Notes: generated from the sequence alone by a model not told the origin. DNA of 64,000 bases from Tritrichomonas musculus (GCA_039105265.1 JAPFFF010000008.1:2046001-2110000); one strand, 5' to 3'. Counted from the first letter of the stretch, positions 9,724 through 21,816 are shown. Translations and numbers: made by a program.

Positions 9724-12661
9724 TTTTTATTATGATTTTGGAAAATCTAAAAATGTATTAGAAACAACAGGTTCATGTGGAGCAAATCTAATATATGAAA
9801 TTGAAGCAAATGTTCTAACGATTTCAGGAACAGGTTCTATGTCATATACGACAAATCCTTGGATTGATGTTCAAGATATTATAGAAAATATCACCATTCA
9901 AGAAGGGGTAACATCTATTGCAGATAGTGCCTTTATGAATTTTTCAAAATTAGTAACAATTTCAATTTCCTCAACTGTTCAAACAATTGGAATTAAAGCA
10001 TTTTACTCATGTTTAAATTTACAATCAATCACCATTCCAAAAAAAGTTGTCAATATTGATGAATCCACTTTTAATTCATGCAGAATGTTAAATTCAGTTT
10101 CTTTTTTGGGCAATGTGACACGAATTGGTCCTTATGCGTTTCAAGAATGCTCAAGTTTGGAATCAATAAATCTTCCTGAAAGTGTTGAAAATATTTATTT
10201 TGATGCATTTTATTCATGCACGAGTTTAAAGGCATTCACGATTCCAGAAAAAGTTAGATTTTTGCATGGTGACACGTTTTATAATTGCACCAATTTAGAA
10301 TCTGTTTGTTTTTCAAGTGATCTTAGGTTCATTAGTTATAATTGCTTTTATCAATGTTCAAGTTTAGCTTCAGTTGAAATTCCAGAAAATGTTACAAATA
10401 TTGATAGTTTTGCTTTTAGCAAATGCACAAGTTTACAGTCAATTATTATTCCTGATAATGTCAATACATTGGGAAGAGAAGCCTTTTCATATTGCTCTAA
10501 CTTGCAATCAGCTGTAATATCAGAAAAAGTTACGAGAATGGAATTTGGCATTTTTAGGTATTGTGGAAATTTAACATCTGTTATTTTTAAAGGTAATGTC
10601 ACTTTTTTTGATAGATCAGTCTTTTATAGATGTGCCAGCTTGAATGGAATTGATTTGCCACATAGTCTTGTCATTATTTCTGGATATGTTTTTGCTTTAT
10701 GCAGGAGTTTGACTTCAATTGTTATACCCGAAAACGTTGAAACAATCGGTTTTGAAACTTTTTCTGATTGTTATAATTTAAGCTCTGTTGTTTTTTTAGG
10801 AAATATTTCGATAATTGAATATATGGCATTCAGTTATTGTCGTAGTTTAACTTCTATATCAATTCCACCTAATATTTCAACAATAGCTGAAAGTACTTTT
10901 GAACATTGTGAGAAATTAGTAAATGTATCTATACCAGAAACAATTACTTTAATCAAATATAAAGCATTTTATTCATGCACAAGTTTATCAACATTTCAAA
11001 GCCATGAAGGAATTGTATCAATTGAATACCAGGTATTTGAATATTGTAAAGAACTTGAATCGATATATATTCCAGATACAATTTCGAGTATTGGAGAGAA
11101 GACATTTTCGAGTTGTATAAAACTAAAAGCAATAGAATTTCCTAGAAATCTTTCAATAATTGAGACCTGTTTATTGGATTATTGTTATGATCTTAATTCA
11201 GTTGTTTTTCTTGGAAATACAACACAAATTAATGAAAGAGCATTCGAAAGTTGTCAAAGCTTGACATCTATTTCAATCCCAGGAAGTGTTATAGCAATTG
11301 GTGATGGAGCCTTTAAATATTGTGAGGCTTTGCAATATGTTGAATATCTTGGAATTCAAAGTCCTCCTACTCCTGTTGATTTATTTTTTTTAACAAAAGT
11401 TGAAGTTATACATGTTAAACCTAATTACATAGATACTCATTTTTGCTCTATCCCAATTGCACTTGTTCCATCAGAAGTTTTTTCGCAAAGTTACTTTTTT
11501 ACGAAATCTCGTGCTTTTTCTTTATCATTTCAATTTACAAAAAGTGGTTCATTTACATTAAGTAAAGTTTTTTCCAATAGCAACAAGTTTTCAAATAGTA
11601 ATAAATTTACTTTTAGCAAAGTATTTACAAAAAGTAGTCAATTTTCTGATACAAAAGAATTCACATGTAGTAACAAATTTTCATTAAGCCAAAGTTTTAC
11701 GCAGTCTAAAAAATTTACACCTTCAATCAAGTTTTCTTCAAGTAATTATTTCACTACACAGAAATTTTCGATAAACCAGGAATTTACACAAAGTTCTAAA
11801 TTATCTGGTCTTAAATTCACTGAAACTGAAGCAGATTCGCAAAGCATTGCCTTATGACTATAAAAGTTTTCAAAAAGCAATGCGTTTACACAATCAAATC
11901 AATTTTCAAAAAGTCAGACATTATATGAAAACTTTGATTTGGGTACCAGCAATAATTTAAATGTTTTTTCTTCTTTATCATATCTAATGTTTACTGTTAG
12001 TAGTCACTTTACATCAGAAAATACAGAAGGATTTACTAATAGTAATTATTTTACTGACATATTCAAATTTTCTGAAGAATTTACAGATAAAAATGATCAA
12101 TTTTCTAAAACTTTTGATATTGATCAAACTGAGACAGATAATTCAAACATTGAATCAATTTCAATGACGCCTTTATATTCTCAAAAAATTACTTTTTCAA
12201 TGAGTTTTCTTTTGACATATATTCAAAAAAGATCTGTTTCATTTTCCCTTTCATTCACAGCATCTAATTTGTATTCAATAAGCTATAATTTCGATCATGA
12301 AACATATGAATTCGTAATTCTACAATCATTTTACTTGAGTCATTATCCGTACATCATTTACTATATGTCACCTTCATATACAATGACTTACTTTCAATTG
12401 TATTTGATAAATAAAAAGGTGATTTCAAAAGAACAATTAGTTGGAATTGTTTGTGGTTCTACATCAGTGTTTTTCTTAATTGTAGGAATTACTATTTGCG
12501 CAGTTAGGAAATCTGTGCGTGGCAGATTCATATATGATATCATCCTATCTGATACAAGCAATGATATAATTCCTGAAAATAATCGTGTTCTATCAAAAGA
12601 TGATGATGTAGAAACATCAATTAAATCAGAAGATGAAGATGATTTTGATTTTTGGTTATAA
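9641..12661 (+). pseudogene. BspA-like leucine-rich-repeat surface protein with two in-frame stops
   Basis: The frame starts MILIIIQTVSLNSG, a weak signal-like stretch. Residues ~45-600 are about two dozen BspA/TpLRR repeats of ~23 residues (pattern AFxxCxxLxSIxIPxxVxxI). A Phe/Ser repeat tail follows (FSKS, FTQS, SNKF units). At 11855-11863 the frame reads TGA-CTA-TAA. The same frame then continues with the same FSKS/FTQS repeats to 12661. The continuation has a transmembrane helix (IVCGSTSVFFLIVGITICAV, ~12445-12505) and an acidic ~45-residue cytoplasmic tail. This is the usual layout of trichomonad BspA-like adhesin candidates. The two stops separate the ectodomain from the anchor, so it is either a recent pseudogene or a secreted/read-through form. 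Trichomonads use the standard code, so I favour pseudogene. Confidence 0.8.
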
Positions 12662-13183
12662 ATTTCTCGATAAACTTTTAAAGTAGGAGTTATTGAAAAA
12701 GCAGCATACAATCAGGCAATGAAATCATTAATAAGAAGAATCCTGTCCTTAATTTGATCTTTAAAAATTTGTTTGTTTATCAAACTGTTTGTATGAAAGT
12801 AAACGGCTAATTATTTGATCTTATAGTTTTTTTACAATTTATTTAGTTATCAGCCTTAAATTCTCTTTACTTGAAGGAAAAAAAAAATTATTTCCATTCG
12901 GTCACTTTTTGAATATATTTTTTTGTATTCAAATATTAATCCTAAACAACTTTTTAATAAAAAATATTCAAAAAGTGCTCATGGAAATATAAAATTTTGA
13001 ATCAACTTTTTGAGGCTTCACTTTAAAAAAGATTCCGAACTTTTTTTTAATTGATAAACAACTATTCTCTATTATAATTACAAGTTATTCAAGAGAGAGA
13101 ATATCTATTATTATTTAAATAAAAAAAAATTCTGAATATTTGAATAAAAAACGATCATAAATTAAAAGAATATAAGAAATTTT
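12662..13183. other. Convergent intergenic region
   Basis: The 3' ends of the BspA-like gene and the Sel1 kinase gene face each other here. Apart from the inverted repeat listed next, only A/T-rich sequence is seen. Confidence 0.5.
12890..12988. repeat. Imperfect 25-27 bp inverted repeat (hairpin)
   Basis: The arm at 12890-12916 (ATTTCCATTCGGTCACTTTTTG..) pairs with 12964-12988, with two or three differences and a ~47-base loop. It sits between two convergent genes, so it could be a tiny MITE or a 3'-end-forming structure. Confidence 0.55.
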
Positions 13184-15616
13184 TTACTTCATTTTCTTTT
13201 GAAGATTTTTCAAATCATCTTCAGCTTTCTTGTTGCCAAGTTCGATTGACTTCTGATAATATTCAGCAGCCTTTGAATAGTCCTTTTCAACGCCTTGTCC
13301 GAGCTCGTAGTGAACTCCAAGGTTTCTGTAAGCAGCGTCGCTTCCGAGTTCAGCGGCCTTTTGGAAATAAGAGAGCGCCAACGAGTAGTCCTTCCTGACG
13401 CCTCTGCCAGAATCGTAAATGATAGCGAGGCTATAGTAAGCTGTTGCATCGCCAAATTCAGCTGCTTTTGTGTAGTACTCGATTGCCTTTTGAACGTCCT
13501 GCTTCACGCCTTTTGCGTATGCGTACATTGTGCCGAGGTTGATGTACGCCTTGATATTTCCCAAGTCTGCTGCTCTTTGGTAGCATTCGACAGCCTTTGA
13601 GTAACTCTTGGCAACGCCGCGGCCAGTGTCGTAAAGGACGCCCATGTTGATGATGGCCGAAGGGTCGTTCATATCGGCGGCTTTTTGATAGTATTCAAAG
13701 GCCTTTGAATAGTCTTGTGCAACACCGCGGCCATTCGCGTAACAGACGGCGATTCGGTGGTACCCTTTCGAGTTGCCTTGCTGTGCTGATCGCTCGTAAT
13801 ACATGAATGACTTCTCGGTGTTTTTCTCAACTTCTTCGCCGCTTTCATAAAGAAGACCGAGAATTAGAGAGGCATAAGGGTTTCCTTTTTCTGACGACTT
13901 ATTCAATTCTATAACCGCTTCTTTGGAGCTGCGGTACTTCAGGGGACCAAAGATCGAGTCGAGTCCGAGATAGAGGTCTGTGTTTGACTCCTGCAAAACG
14001 TTGTGCTCGGCTTCGTAATCGTGGGCTTTGGATGGCTCGTTGTTGCTGGCTGCTTTCTCGGCGAGTCTTGCTTTTAGGTCTTGTATCTCGCTTTCTAGAC
14101 GATTGACTGTCTCGTCGTTTTGTGGCTTCTCGCTCGCTTTTGCTTTCTCTTCTTGGAGCTGGTTTTCGAGGCGCTTGGCTGTTTCTTCGCTCTTTGAGCA
14201 ACGGTCAGCAATCTTGTTGTTTTCGTCTTCAAGGCTCTTGATTGTATCTTTGTATTGAGAGCAAAGAGAGGTTGCTTCTTTCAATTCGTTATTCACTTTT
14301 TCAATACTTGCTTCAAATTGTGAACACTTGTCAGTTAACTTTTTGTTCTCTTCTTCAAAATGAGAGCATTTATCCGTTAATTGCGAGCATTTATCTGTTA
14401 ACTGAGAGCATTTATCAGTTAACTGTGAGCATTTATCATTGAAGTTTTTATTTTCTTCTTCTTTTTGTGAGCATTTATCAATGAGATTTTTGTTTTCTTC
14501 GTCTTTCTTGCTGATTTGGCTTCTGAGTTCTTTGACTAAATCTTCAAGTTTTTTAATTGATTCTTCACTTTTTTCTGACAACTTTTTGTTTTCTTCTTTT
14601 AATTCATTGTTTTCAATTTCCAGCTTTTCTTTTTGCTCTTTAAGTGTTTCTTTTGCCGATTTCTTCTGGTTTTTGAGTTCGTTATTAAGATTTTCAAGGA
14701 AATTGGAGACTTCATCAAAATCGATTGATTGTACAAAGTAGTCTCTGTTTTCTGACAGCTCTTTAAATATGTACTCAAAACTGGGCCTTTCTGATGGTTC
14801 GCCACTCCAGCACTTGCTTAGTAAGTTGTACAGTTTTTCTGTAAGTGTTTCAACATATTTTGGTCTGTATCCTTCGATAATTTTTTGGCAGAAATCCATT
14901 GGAGTTGTCTTTTTGCTGAGTTCGAAATAAGGGTCGTGTTGGCTGACAATTTCATAGATCATAATTGCGAATGCATATACATCAACTGATTGGTCGTACT
15001 CTTCGTCGCCTCGAATTAATTCTGGAGCCATATATAAAGGGGTTCCAATTTGACCCGTCATTGACATTTGCTGAGATTGTGTATACGTTTCTGGAAAACA
15101 TCGAGAATATCCGAAGTCGCATACTCTTGGATAGAAATTGTCGTCCAATAGAACATTGTCTGTCTTTAGATCGCGGTGAACAATATTGTTAGCGTGCAAA
15201 TATTGCATTGCGGATGCGATACCAAGTAATGATATGTATTTTTTGGTAGGATTCCAAAATTTATTTGCCATACCACGTCTTTCACCCTTGATTTGAAACC
15301 TTATGGATTTGTTTTTAAGGTACTCTGTAATAATTGTAGGCTGAAGAATTGTTGGATTCTGAAAAGATCGGAAATTAACCCCTTCAAATTTAACAATGCA
15401 GGGGTGAACGATATTATTAAGGATTATCAATTCTCTTAAAAGAATCATTTGTTGGTAACCGTCAAATTCTTCATTAACATGAATTATTTTTGCAGCGTAT
15501 TGTTGTTTATCTTCGACACTTTCAGCAACATAAACGGTACCATATTTCCCTTGACCAAGAAATTCTGACTTTAGCTCATAGTCAGAGGTATCAAAAAACA
15601 TACCTTCAATATCCAT
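13184..15616 (-). CDS. Protein kinase with coiled coil and Sel1-like repeats (810 aa)
   Basis: The kinase domain covers residues ~15-290: glycine loop GQGKYG (21-26), lysine in AAKII (K43), catalytic loop HRDLKTDN (147-154), DFG (167-169) and APE (197-199). All key residues are present, so it should be active. The loop and C-lobe look like the TKL-type kinases that are abundant in trichomonads. Residues ~305-530 are coiled coil and contain about five near-identical CSQLTDK heptads encoded by 21-bp DNA repeats near 14340-14480. Residues ~560-805 form six to seven Sel1-like repeats (AxxYYxKAAExGxxxAxxxLGxxYxxGxGVxxDYxKA), a protein-binding solenoid. The likely role is a signalling kinase with a scaffold tail. 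The pathway and substrates are unknown. Confidence 0.92.
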   Translation of the reverse strand: MDIEGMFFDTSDYELKSEFLGQGKYGTVYVAESVEDKQQYAAKIIHVNEEFDGYQQMILLRELIILNNIVHPCIVKFEGVNFRSFQNPTILQPTIITEYLKNKSIRFQIKGERRGMANKFWNPTKKYISLLGIASAMQYLHANNIVHRDLKTDNVLLDDNFYPRVCDFGYSRCFPETYTQSQQMSMTGQIGTPLYMAPELIRGDEEYDQSVDVYAFAIMIYEIVSQHDPYFELSKKTTPMDFCQKIIEGYRPKYVETLTEKLYNLLSKCWSGEPSERPSFEYIFKELSENRDYFVQSIDFDEVSNFLENLNNELKNQKKSAKETLKEQKEKLEIENNELKEENKKLSEKSEESIKKLEDLVKELRSQISKKDEENKNLIDKCSQKEEENKNFNDKCSQLTDKCSQLTDKCSQLTDKCSHFEEENKKLTDKCSQFEASIEKVNNELKEATSLCSQYKDTIKSLEDENNKIADRCSKSEETAKRLENQLQEEKAKASEKPQNDETVNRLESEIQDLKARLAEKAASNNEPSKAHDYEAEHNVLQESNTDLYLGLDSIFGPLKYRSSKEAVIELNKSSEKGNPYASLILGLLYESGEEVEKNTEKSFMYYERSAQQGNSKGYHRIAVCYANGRGVAQDYSKAFEYYQKAADMNDPSAIINMGVLYDTGRGVAKSYSKAVECYQRAADLGNIKAYINLGTMYAYAKGVKQDVQKAIEYYTKAAEFGDATAYYSLAIIYDSGRGVRKDYSLALSYFQKAAELGSDAAYRNLGVHYELGQGVEKDYSKAAEYYQKSIELGNKKAEDDLKNLQKKMK

Positions 15617-16289
15617 CTTTTAAAAAAAATGAAATTCTGACGAAAAACCTTAGAACAATTTTTTATGAATTTCCATTTAATTTAATTATATTTCATATTT
15701 TTAAACATATATATATTTTTAAATATAATAATAAAAATTATTTATTGGTAAATATACATGAAATATTAAATATTTTTATGAGATATAAAAGGAAAAAATA
15801 ATATCTATAAAATCTCCCAATTATAGAATATTTTTATCTTATTTAATATATTCTTAATTTTAATTATTAATATTTTTTAAATTTAAATATATATATTAAA
15901 ATTATATTTAATTATAATTTTATGATAAAAAAATTGTTTTTAGTGAGATAGTATTGTGATAATTTTTATAACAAAAGTTGATTTGAATTAAGTTTTCAAA
16001 ATTGTGTGTATAGCTTTGTCATATTTAATATAAAACTATCTTATTTTTTAAAAAACAAAATGTTATAATTTCTTTATATTATATCTCTTTAATAATTTAA
16101 TATAATTTTGATAAATAAAGAAATTTAAAAAAATATTTTTTTATTTATTTGTGCAAGCTATCAAAGATTTTTTTTAATTATTTTATATTTATATATAGAG
16201 TACATATTTATAATTAATTTACTATTTTTAAAATCAAAATCATCAAAAATGAATAAGATAATCGTATTTTATTTTCAGTAAAAAATCAA
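15617..16289. other. AT-rich spacer upstream of the kinase gene
   Basis: About 670 bp of nearly pure A/T with no ORF of credible composition. It should contain the promoter of the Sel1 kinase gene, but I can pick out no specific motif. Confidence 0.4.
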
Positions 16290-16534
16290 AATGGGTAAAA
16301 AAAATTGCATTTTGAATTTTTTGGTTTTTTCATGCAATTGTTTATATTTACGAAGTTCTTCTAATCCAAGCTTCAATTCAGCGTTTTCTTTAATTAATAG
16401 CTCTGTTTTATCAGCTTTTTTTTTTAACACGAGCTCGATATTCACGTTGATGTTTATCGTTGAGCGGCTCTTCTTTCTTCATCAGTTGCATAAATTCGTT
16501 TATGACCTCTATTTGATGTTTTTTCTGATGACAT
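16290..16534 (-). pseudogene. Broken copy of a bZIP-like small protein
   Basis: Read from 16534 downwards, the strand starts MSSEKTSNRGHKRIYATDEERRAAQ. Further on it gives KHQREYRARVKKK followed by leucines spaced about every seven residues (ELLIKENAELKLGLEELRKYKQL). That is a basic region plus leucine zipper, the bZIP pattern. The basic stretch resembles YNDYHREYLKKYRLRKK in the small protein at 42003-42293 inside the second mobile element, so this may be a relic of the same element family. The copy is not intact. Whether it belongs to host or mobile element is unclear. Confidence 0.45.
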
Positions 16535-17700
16535 TTCAATTAATTTTATTTTATTTAGCGATAAAAATATATATAACGGAAGTTAAATAATCATCAATTG
16601 ATTATTATTTTTGCGTTGTTTGTTAAATGAATGTTAATATTGGATATTTCATCGACATAACTCGATAAATGAGTACTCAATAAATATTTCGCTAATGAGT
16701 GATATTTTAACAATTATTTTGTTAAATGAATACTCGAATGATAAAAATTCATTCATTGATACTCTTTTCATGTTTTTTTCCAAAAAGAGTTATTTTCTTG
16801 GTTGTTTTTTTCTTTTTAATGTTTATTCATGTTTATCAATTTTTCAATTGTCATAAGACAAGACATAAGACACTACCCTGCATAGAAAACCACAATAAAA
16901 AACCTAGTGTAAGTTGCCCGTCTTAATATGTCTTGCCATAGAGAGTTTTCACCTTTATCATCAGCATTTTTACGGTTATTATTAATCGTGTTGTTGAAGT
17001 AATAACATCATTTCGTTTAATCAACAACATGAAAGAGGCAATCAACATTCCATTTTACATTTTTGTTCAATAACACTCACGATAATATCGCAACAAGGTC
17101 ATTCCATTCAATTCCATTTCTAATTAAGAGGCCAAATACTAAGGTGAATTGTCACCTCTGCTTTCATTTAAACAGCCAAAACATGAAACAGAGAAATATG
17201 TTCCTAGAAAAATGGAGTGAACAGATACCCAATCAAATAAGAGGTCAAATGCATCCGTTCGTTTAATTCATTCAATGCTATCATTCATTCAACTTTAAAC
17301 AGCACCATTTGTTCAATATATTCGTTCGTTCAAAGCCAGCACTCAATTTATGTCAAATGCATTGATGAAACAATCACTCATGAAACATTATTTTTGGTTA
17401 CATTGATGAATAATCACTCATGAATCATTATTTTTGTGTTGCTCATTTAAAGAAAATGACCATTTTCATTTTTGAGCATACTCACTCAATAAAACATAAA
17501 AAATTTTTCGTTAAATAAAATTCGATAAAATATTTCAAATAAAAATATCATTAAAAATAACTATGTTTCTGAGTATCATTTAATCATTTATGCAAAAATA
17601 AAGTTCCATTAGTGATATACATCAATTGTTACTCATCTAACGAGTTATGTAAATAAATATCCATTAGGGAAATACTTCTGGCAGGTATATTATCAAATAT
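16535..17700. other. Long spacer with short direct repeats
   Basis: No credible gene is visible. Around 17360-17440 a ~40-bp unit (CATTGATGAA..AATCACTCATGAA..) occurs twice in tandem with a few changes. Short strings such as ACTCATGAA and GAGTACTCAATAAAT recur through 16650-17480, which suggests decayed repetitive DNA. Confidence 0.4.
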
Positions 17701-18306
17701 ATGATTGCACGGTCAGTGAATAATTTATTAAAACTAATTTCAACTAAAGTATATTATAAAGATTTATCAGATTATAATGTATTTGAAGAACATTTATGTA
17801 AAAAATATCTGGAATTGTATGATTTTTCATTACATAACTCAAATTATAGGGTGTTTGGATTTAATAACGCTGATTATGCACCAAAATATTTCAGAATATT
17901 TATGTATCATATGTCGTTATTACAGATGCAGTTATCAATAAATAAAGTTAAAAGATTTTGCTCGATTGTGATTGATTGTTTAGCGAGACAACTGGATATT
18001 AAAGTACTTAATGGAATGTCGGATAAAAATACAACTATTAATGATATATCCGCTAACGAGTCATCAAATGACGATACAATCACTAATGATACATCAATAA
18101 ATGACACATCAATCAACAATCCATCAAAAAAAGATACATCCATTTATCAACCCATCAATTCATCAGAATATTTATTTGATTATAACATTCTACAATTATT
18201 CAAAAATAATCACACTATTTGTATTACTCGTCAATATATACCCGATAATAATTTATTCTATTTTGATTTTCGTAAAGTATATTATCCCAAATCTATCAGT
18301 AAATAA
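17701..18306 (+). CDS. Hypothetical protein (201 aa)
   Basis: A clean ATG-started frame with no family that I recognise. Residues 1-110 look globular and mostly helical, with clustered aromatic residues and YFRIFMYHMSLLQMQLSINKVKRFCSI-like content. Residues ~118-148 are a low-complexity Asn/Thr/Ser/Asp stretch with repeated INDTSINDTS units. The last ~50 residues are hydrophilic with aromatic patches. It sits between degenerate sequences and has no obvious partner. It could be a real small gene or a surviving frame of a decayed one. Confidence 0.4.
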   Translation: MIARSVNNLLKLISTKVYYKDLSDYNVFEEHLCKKYLELYDFSLHNSNYRVFGFNNADYAPKYFRIFMYHMSLLQMQLSINKVKRFCSIVIDCLARQLDIKVLNGMSDKNTTINDISANESSNDDTITNDTSINDTSINNPSKKDTSIYQPINSSEYLFDYNILQLFKNNHTICITRQYIPDNNLFYFDFRKVYYPKSISK

Positions 18307-18380
18307 AGATATATTTCATTTAATTATTCAATAACCAAATTACCAAAATATAGACAACATAAACAAGCAATCAGGAGTAA

Positions 18381-19044
18381 TTAAAATGTTTTGAGTCAGA
18401 ATTTAATGGCCGAATATTGAATATAAATGAAGATTCTTCTTTAATGATGTTCTTTGATCCAAAAAATCTAACTGGACTCTACGTCAAAAATAAAATTGAT
18501 TTAATCCGTCGAGATAGATATTTAGAATATGAATATGATTGGCTGACACCAGAAATGATTCAATCATCAATGGGCGACATAATAAATGATTTAAACTGTT
18601 ATAAGTGTATATAAATAAATTTGAAATCAATTAATGTTCCTTATAATTATAGAGATGATAATTTCAACTCATTTCCCATTGGCAAATTAGAATACATTGA
18701 AATGACATATGAAAACAGTGGATTTATTCAAACAACAAAGAACAGAATATCGCATTCAAATACAAAAGAAATCAAAACACCAAGTTTTTCAAAAAGTGGC
18801 ATTTCTCATGCATTTGAAAGTGAAAGTGTAATAAATCCATCATTTGATGATGAAATTGAGGATAGTGAAATTGATAATGAAGACCAAAATGTACCCTCGG
18901 GTAACAAAAAAAAAGAAGTTAAAAGGAGGTCTTATTGCTGCAATTGTCATTGTTGTCGTGGCTGTTGTGATTACTTGTGTCAAAAAGCAAATTGCATGTT
19001 TCAAAAGGAAGGATGAAAATGATTTTCATTTAGCAAATATGTAG
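18381..19044 (+). pseudogene. C-terminal remnant of a membrane-anchored surface protein
   Basis: One frame runs FESEFNGRILNINEDSSLMMFFDPKN..CYKCI, meets a TAA at 18612, and continues in the same frame without an ATG to SFSKSGISHAFESESVINPSF and an acidic stretch. At the A-run near 18905-18915 the frame shifts. The +1 frame then encodes KLKGGLIAAIVIVVVAVVITCV, a convincing transmembrane helix, and a short basic tail ending at 19044. The FSKS/FES units and the anchor resemble the tail of BspA-like surface proteins. With one in-frame stop, one frameshift and no start, it is a decayed host gene. Confidence 0.55.
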
Positions 19045-19291
19045 ATAAAATAACACTTTTTCATTATTGTAAGGACCTTAAAAAAAATTCACTCTAATTA
19101 ATTTTTTTTATTGATAATAAAAGTTTAAAACTAATATATAAATTAATAAAAATAGATTGTATATATTATATAATGGTTTTTAATATATTAAAAAAATGTT
19201 TTATGTACTTTATTGTAATGAGCTATTCGATTTTAAACCACTTTTTTTCTTTGTTTATTTCGTTTTGACAAAAATTAAAAGCAATAAAAAC

Positions 19292-21503
19292 TTAAAATCG
19301 TTCAACTATAACATCTTGATTGATTCCTGAACGATTAATCCTAAGTGATGATGGAATTGTAATTTTCTTTAATGATGTACATCCATTAAAGACACCTTTG
19401 CCAATTGATTTCTCAGAAGATGGGAAAGACAAGCTCGTAAGAGATGAACAACCACTTAAAGCATAACTATCAATATATGTTAATGAAGGCAGTAATGTCA
19501 ATTCTTCAAGTAATGAGCAGCGAGTAAAGGAATTACTTTCAATTACTCTTATAGATGAAGGCAATTCTATTTTAGTTAATGAAGTGCATCCACTAAACAT
19601 AAAACATTCCATTTTCTTTATTGAAGAATTAATCACGACATTCCATTTTCTTTCAATGATTTGCATTCTCTGAAAGAATTTGAACCAAGTTCAATGACTG
19701 AATCTGGAACATTAACTGTTTCTAATGAAATGCAGCCACAGAAGGAACTTCCTTCAATTTTTGTAATAGAAGAAGGAAGTGCTATTTCTTTCAAAGATGA
19801 ACAATTACGAAAAGCACCAATACCAATTCTAGTTACTGAAGAAGGTAAAGATATTTGTTTTAATGATTTGCATCCATCAAAAGTGAATGGTTCGATTGAA
19901 TTGACTGTTTGAGGAATTGTAATTTCTTGTAATGATGAGCATCCACTAAATATATGCGATTCGAATGTATTGATTGTTGACGGAAGTGTTATTCTTGTTA
20001 ATGACGAGCATCCACAAAATGCATATGAATCAATTGCCTTTATGGATGATGGGATGGTTATTTGAGTGAGAGAAGAGCAGCCACTGAATGTGAATGATCC
20101 AACTGAAGTCATTGAAGATGGAAGTTCTATCTCTTTTAATGATATACATTTTCCAAATGCATGTGAACCAATCCATTTGACTGAAGTTGGAATTGTAATT
20201 GAAGTTAAATTTTTGCATTCATGAAAAGCATAGGCTTAAATTGAAATAACTGAAGAAGGAATTGTGATTTGTTCCAATTCGTTACATTTTTGAAAAGAAT
20301 TTGCGCCAATTGAACAATTTGGTTGTGATAATAAAAGATTAACAATTTCCATATTATTCTTTTTAGCTGCCAATTTTAGAGGTGATTCATAATTAGCTGC
20401 TTTAATTTTATAATTAATATCAATTTCCTTGCTTTTTATGAAATATTTGACTAAGTCAATGTAGTTGTATTTGCATAAATAATTGAAAGCAAATCTTCTT
20501 TTCAGATTTGTTAGTAAATAAGCATAATTATGGTAATGCACACTATAAGAAAAAATGTTATTTTTGTAACTGTTGTTTGATTGAAGTATCAAATTTGAGT
20601 CTATTAAATTGTTTTGAATGTAATCAACAAACTCGTTATGATGGCATTTCATTGATTCTTTCAGGCATTTGAAATAGGAATCATTTGGAGGTTGAATTTT
20701 ATATTCTTCAAGAAGATGAATTAGGTCTGGGTTTCTGCTATGGACAGCATAAATCCATAATGATGATTTCATATCAACGTTATTCATTCTTAAAAAATTG
20801 AAAATTTGAAGAGATCCCTAAAATGCTGCATACTCAATCAATGTTGTTTCTTTGTTTTTAAGCAAAAAATGATTGGTTTCGAATATTGAGTTTGGAATTG
20901 GTGATGAAAGAGAAATATATGTTTTGTTCATGTATGTAATAAATTTTTTAACGAAGTCATTTCGAATCAAATAACATAAATATGAATCATTCTCTCAATT
21001 TTGTCTCTTATCGTTAAAATCTTTATATTTTGAAAATTCTTTCTTATACTTCTGTCTTTTCTGTTTGGGAATAAATGGCTTTATTTCAGGATAGAAGTAG
21101 CTTGCATAGCTTTGAAACTCTTTTTTATTTGGCTCTGTTATTCTATTATAAATTTGTTTATCCATTGCTAATATTTGGTTATCAAAAAGAAAGAGAAGGA
21201 TTCTTTTGTCTCTTTTGAAAATATTAAAAAGATCGAAATTTTTCAATGTTTGCTTTATATCTGATATAAAAAAATGCATCATTTGTTCAATTTTATTGAT
21301 TTAATTATTACATCTCTGATGATTGGCTGATATTTTAGATATTAAGTTAAGAAATAAATGTAAATCGTTGGATTTACTATTGGAAATGATTTTTTAATAT
21401 TCGAAAGCATATCATTGTGATCTTGCTCATATAGATCTTCAATGTAATCAAGAACCATTTCATATGATTGCTGTTTTGAGGTAATATAATTTTTAATGTT
21501 CAT
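19292..21503 (-). pseudogene. Broken DUF3447/ankyrin plus BspA-type LRR fusion gene
   Basis: The start at 21503 reads MNIKNYITSKQQSYEMVLDYIEDLY, an N-terminus typical of trichomonad ankyrin proteins, then the frame is lost. A second frame from 21282 (MMHFFISDIKQTL) reads on through TGA (20995-20997), TAG (20818-20820) and TAA (20236-20238), all in the same frame. It encodes the DUF3447 segment TTLIEYAAF / GSLQIFNFLRMNNVDMKSSLWIYAVHSRNPDLIHLLEEY, one ankyrin repeat (YESPLKLAAKKNNMEIVNLLLSQ) and then about a dozen cysteine-containing LRRs (SFxGCSSLxxITIPSSI). A frameshift near 19640 moves the last five or so repeats to another frame. Ankyrin-LRR fusions are common in trichomonads. This copy has at least five breaks. 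Confidence 0.75.
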
Positions 21504-21816
21504 TTTAAAAAATGAATTAAAATAAATAACAAATACTCGTTATTTTAAATATTTGAGAAAATATTATGCACAGAATTTTAGACAAAATTTCAATTTTATT
21601 TCAGATGCCAAAAAGTCAAATAAGCAACATTACATAAAATATAATTAAAAAATGTTTCATTTGCAAGTGGCATTTATTCATTTAGTATAATTATTTATTA
21701 TATAAATGCTAATGAGCATATGAGATCGTGCAATGAATCAAACATTTATTCTAAGCGTATAAATGGAGAAATTTTACCAAAGAATAATGTATTAAAACAT
21801 TGCACTTTTTCATAGA
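21504..21816. other. Spacer between broken ankyrin-LRR gene and Maverick
   Basis: About 310 bp of A/T-rich sequence with no gene, ending at the target-site duplication of the Maverick. Confidence 0.4.

Noticed and set aside
16726-17266. Short ORFs in the 16.7-17.3 kb spacer
   Set aside because: Low-complexity Phe/His/Asn-rich frames in repetitive spacer DNA.
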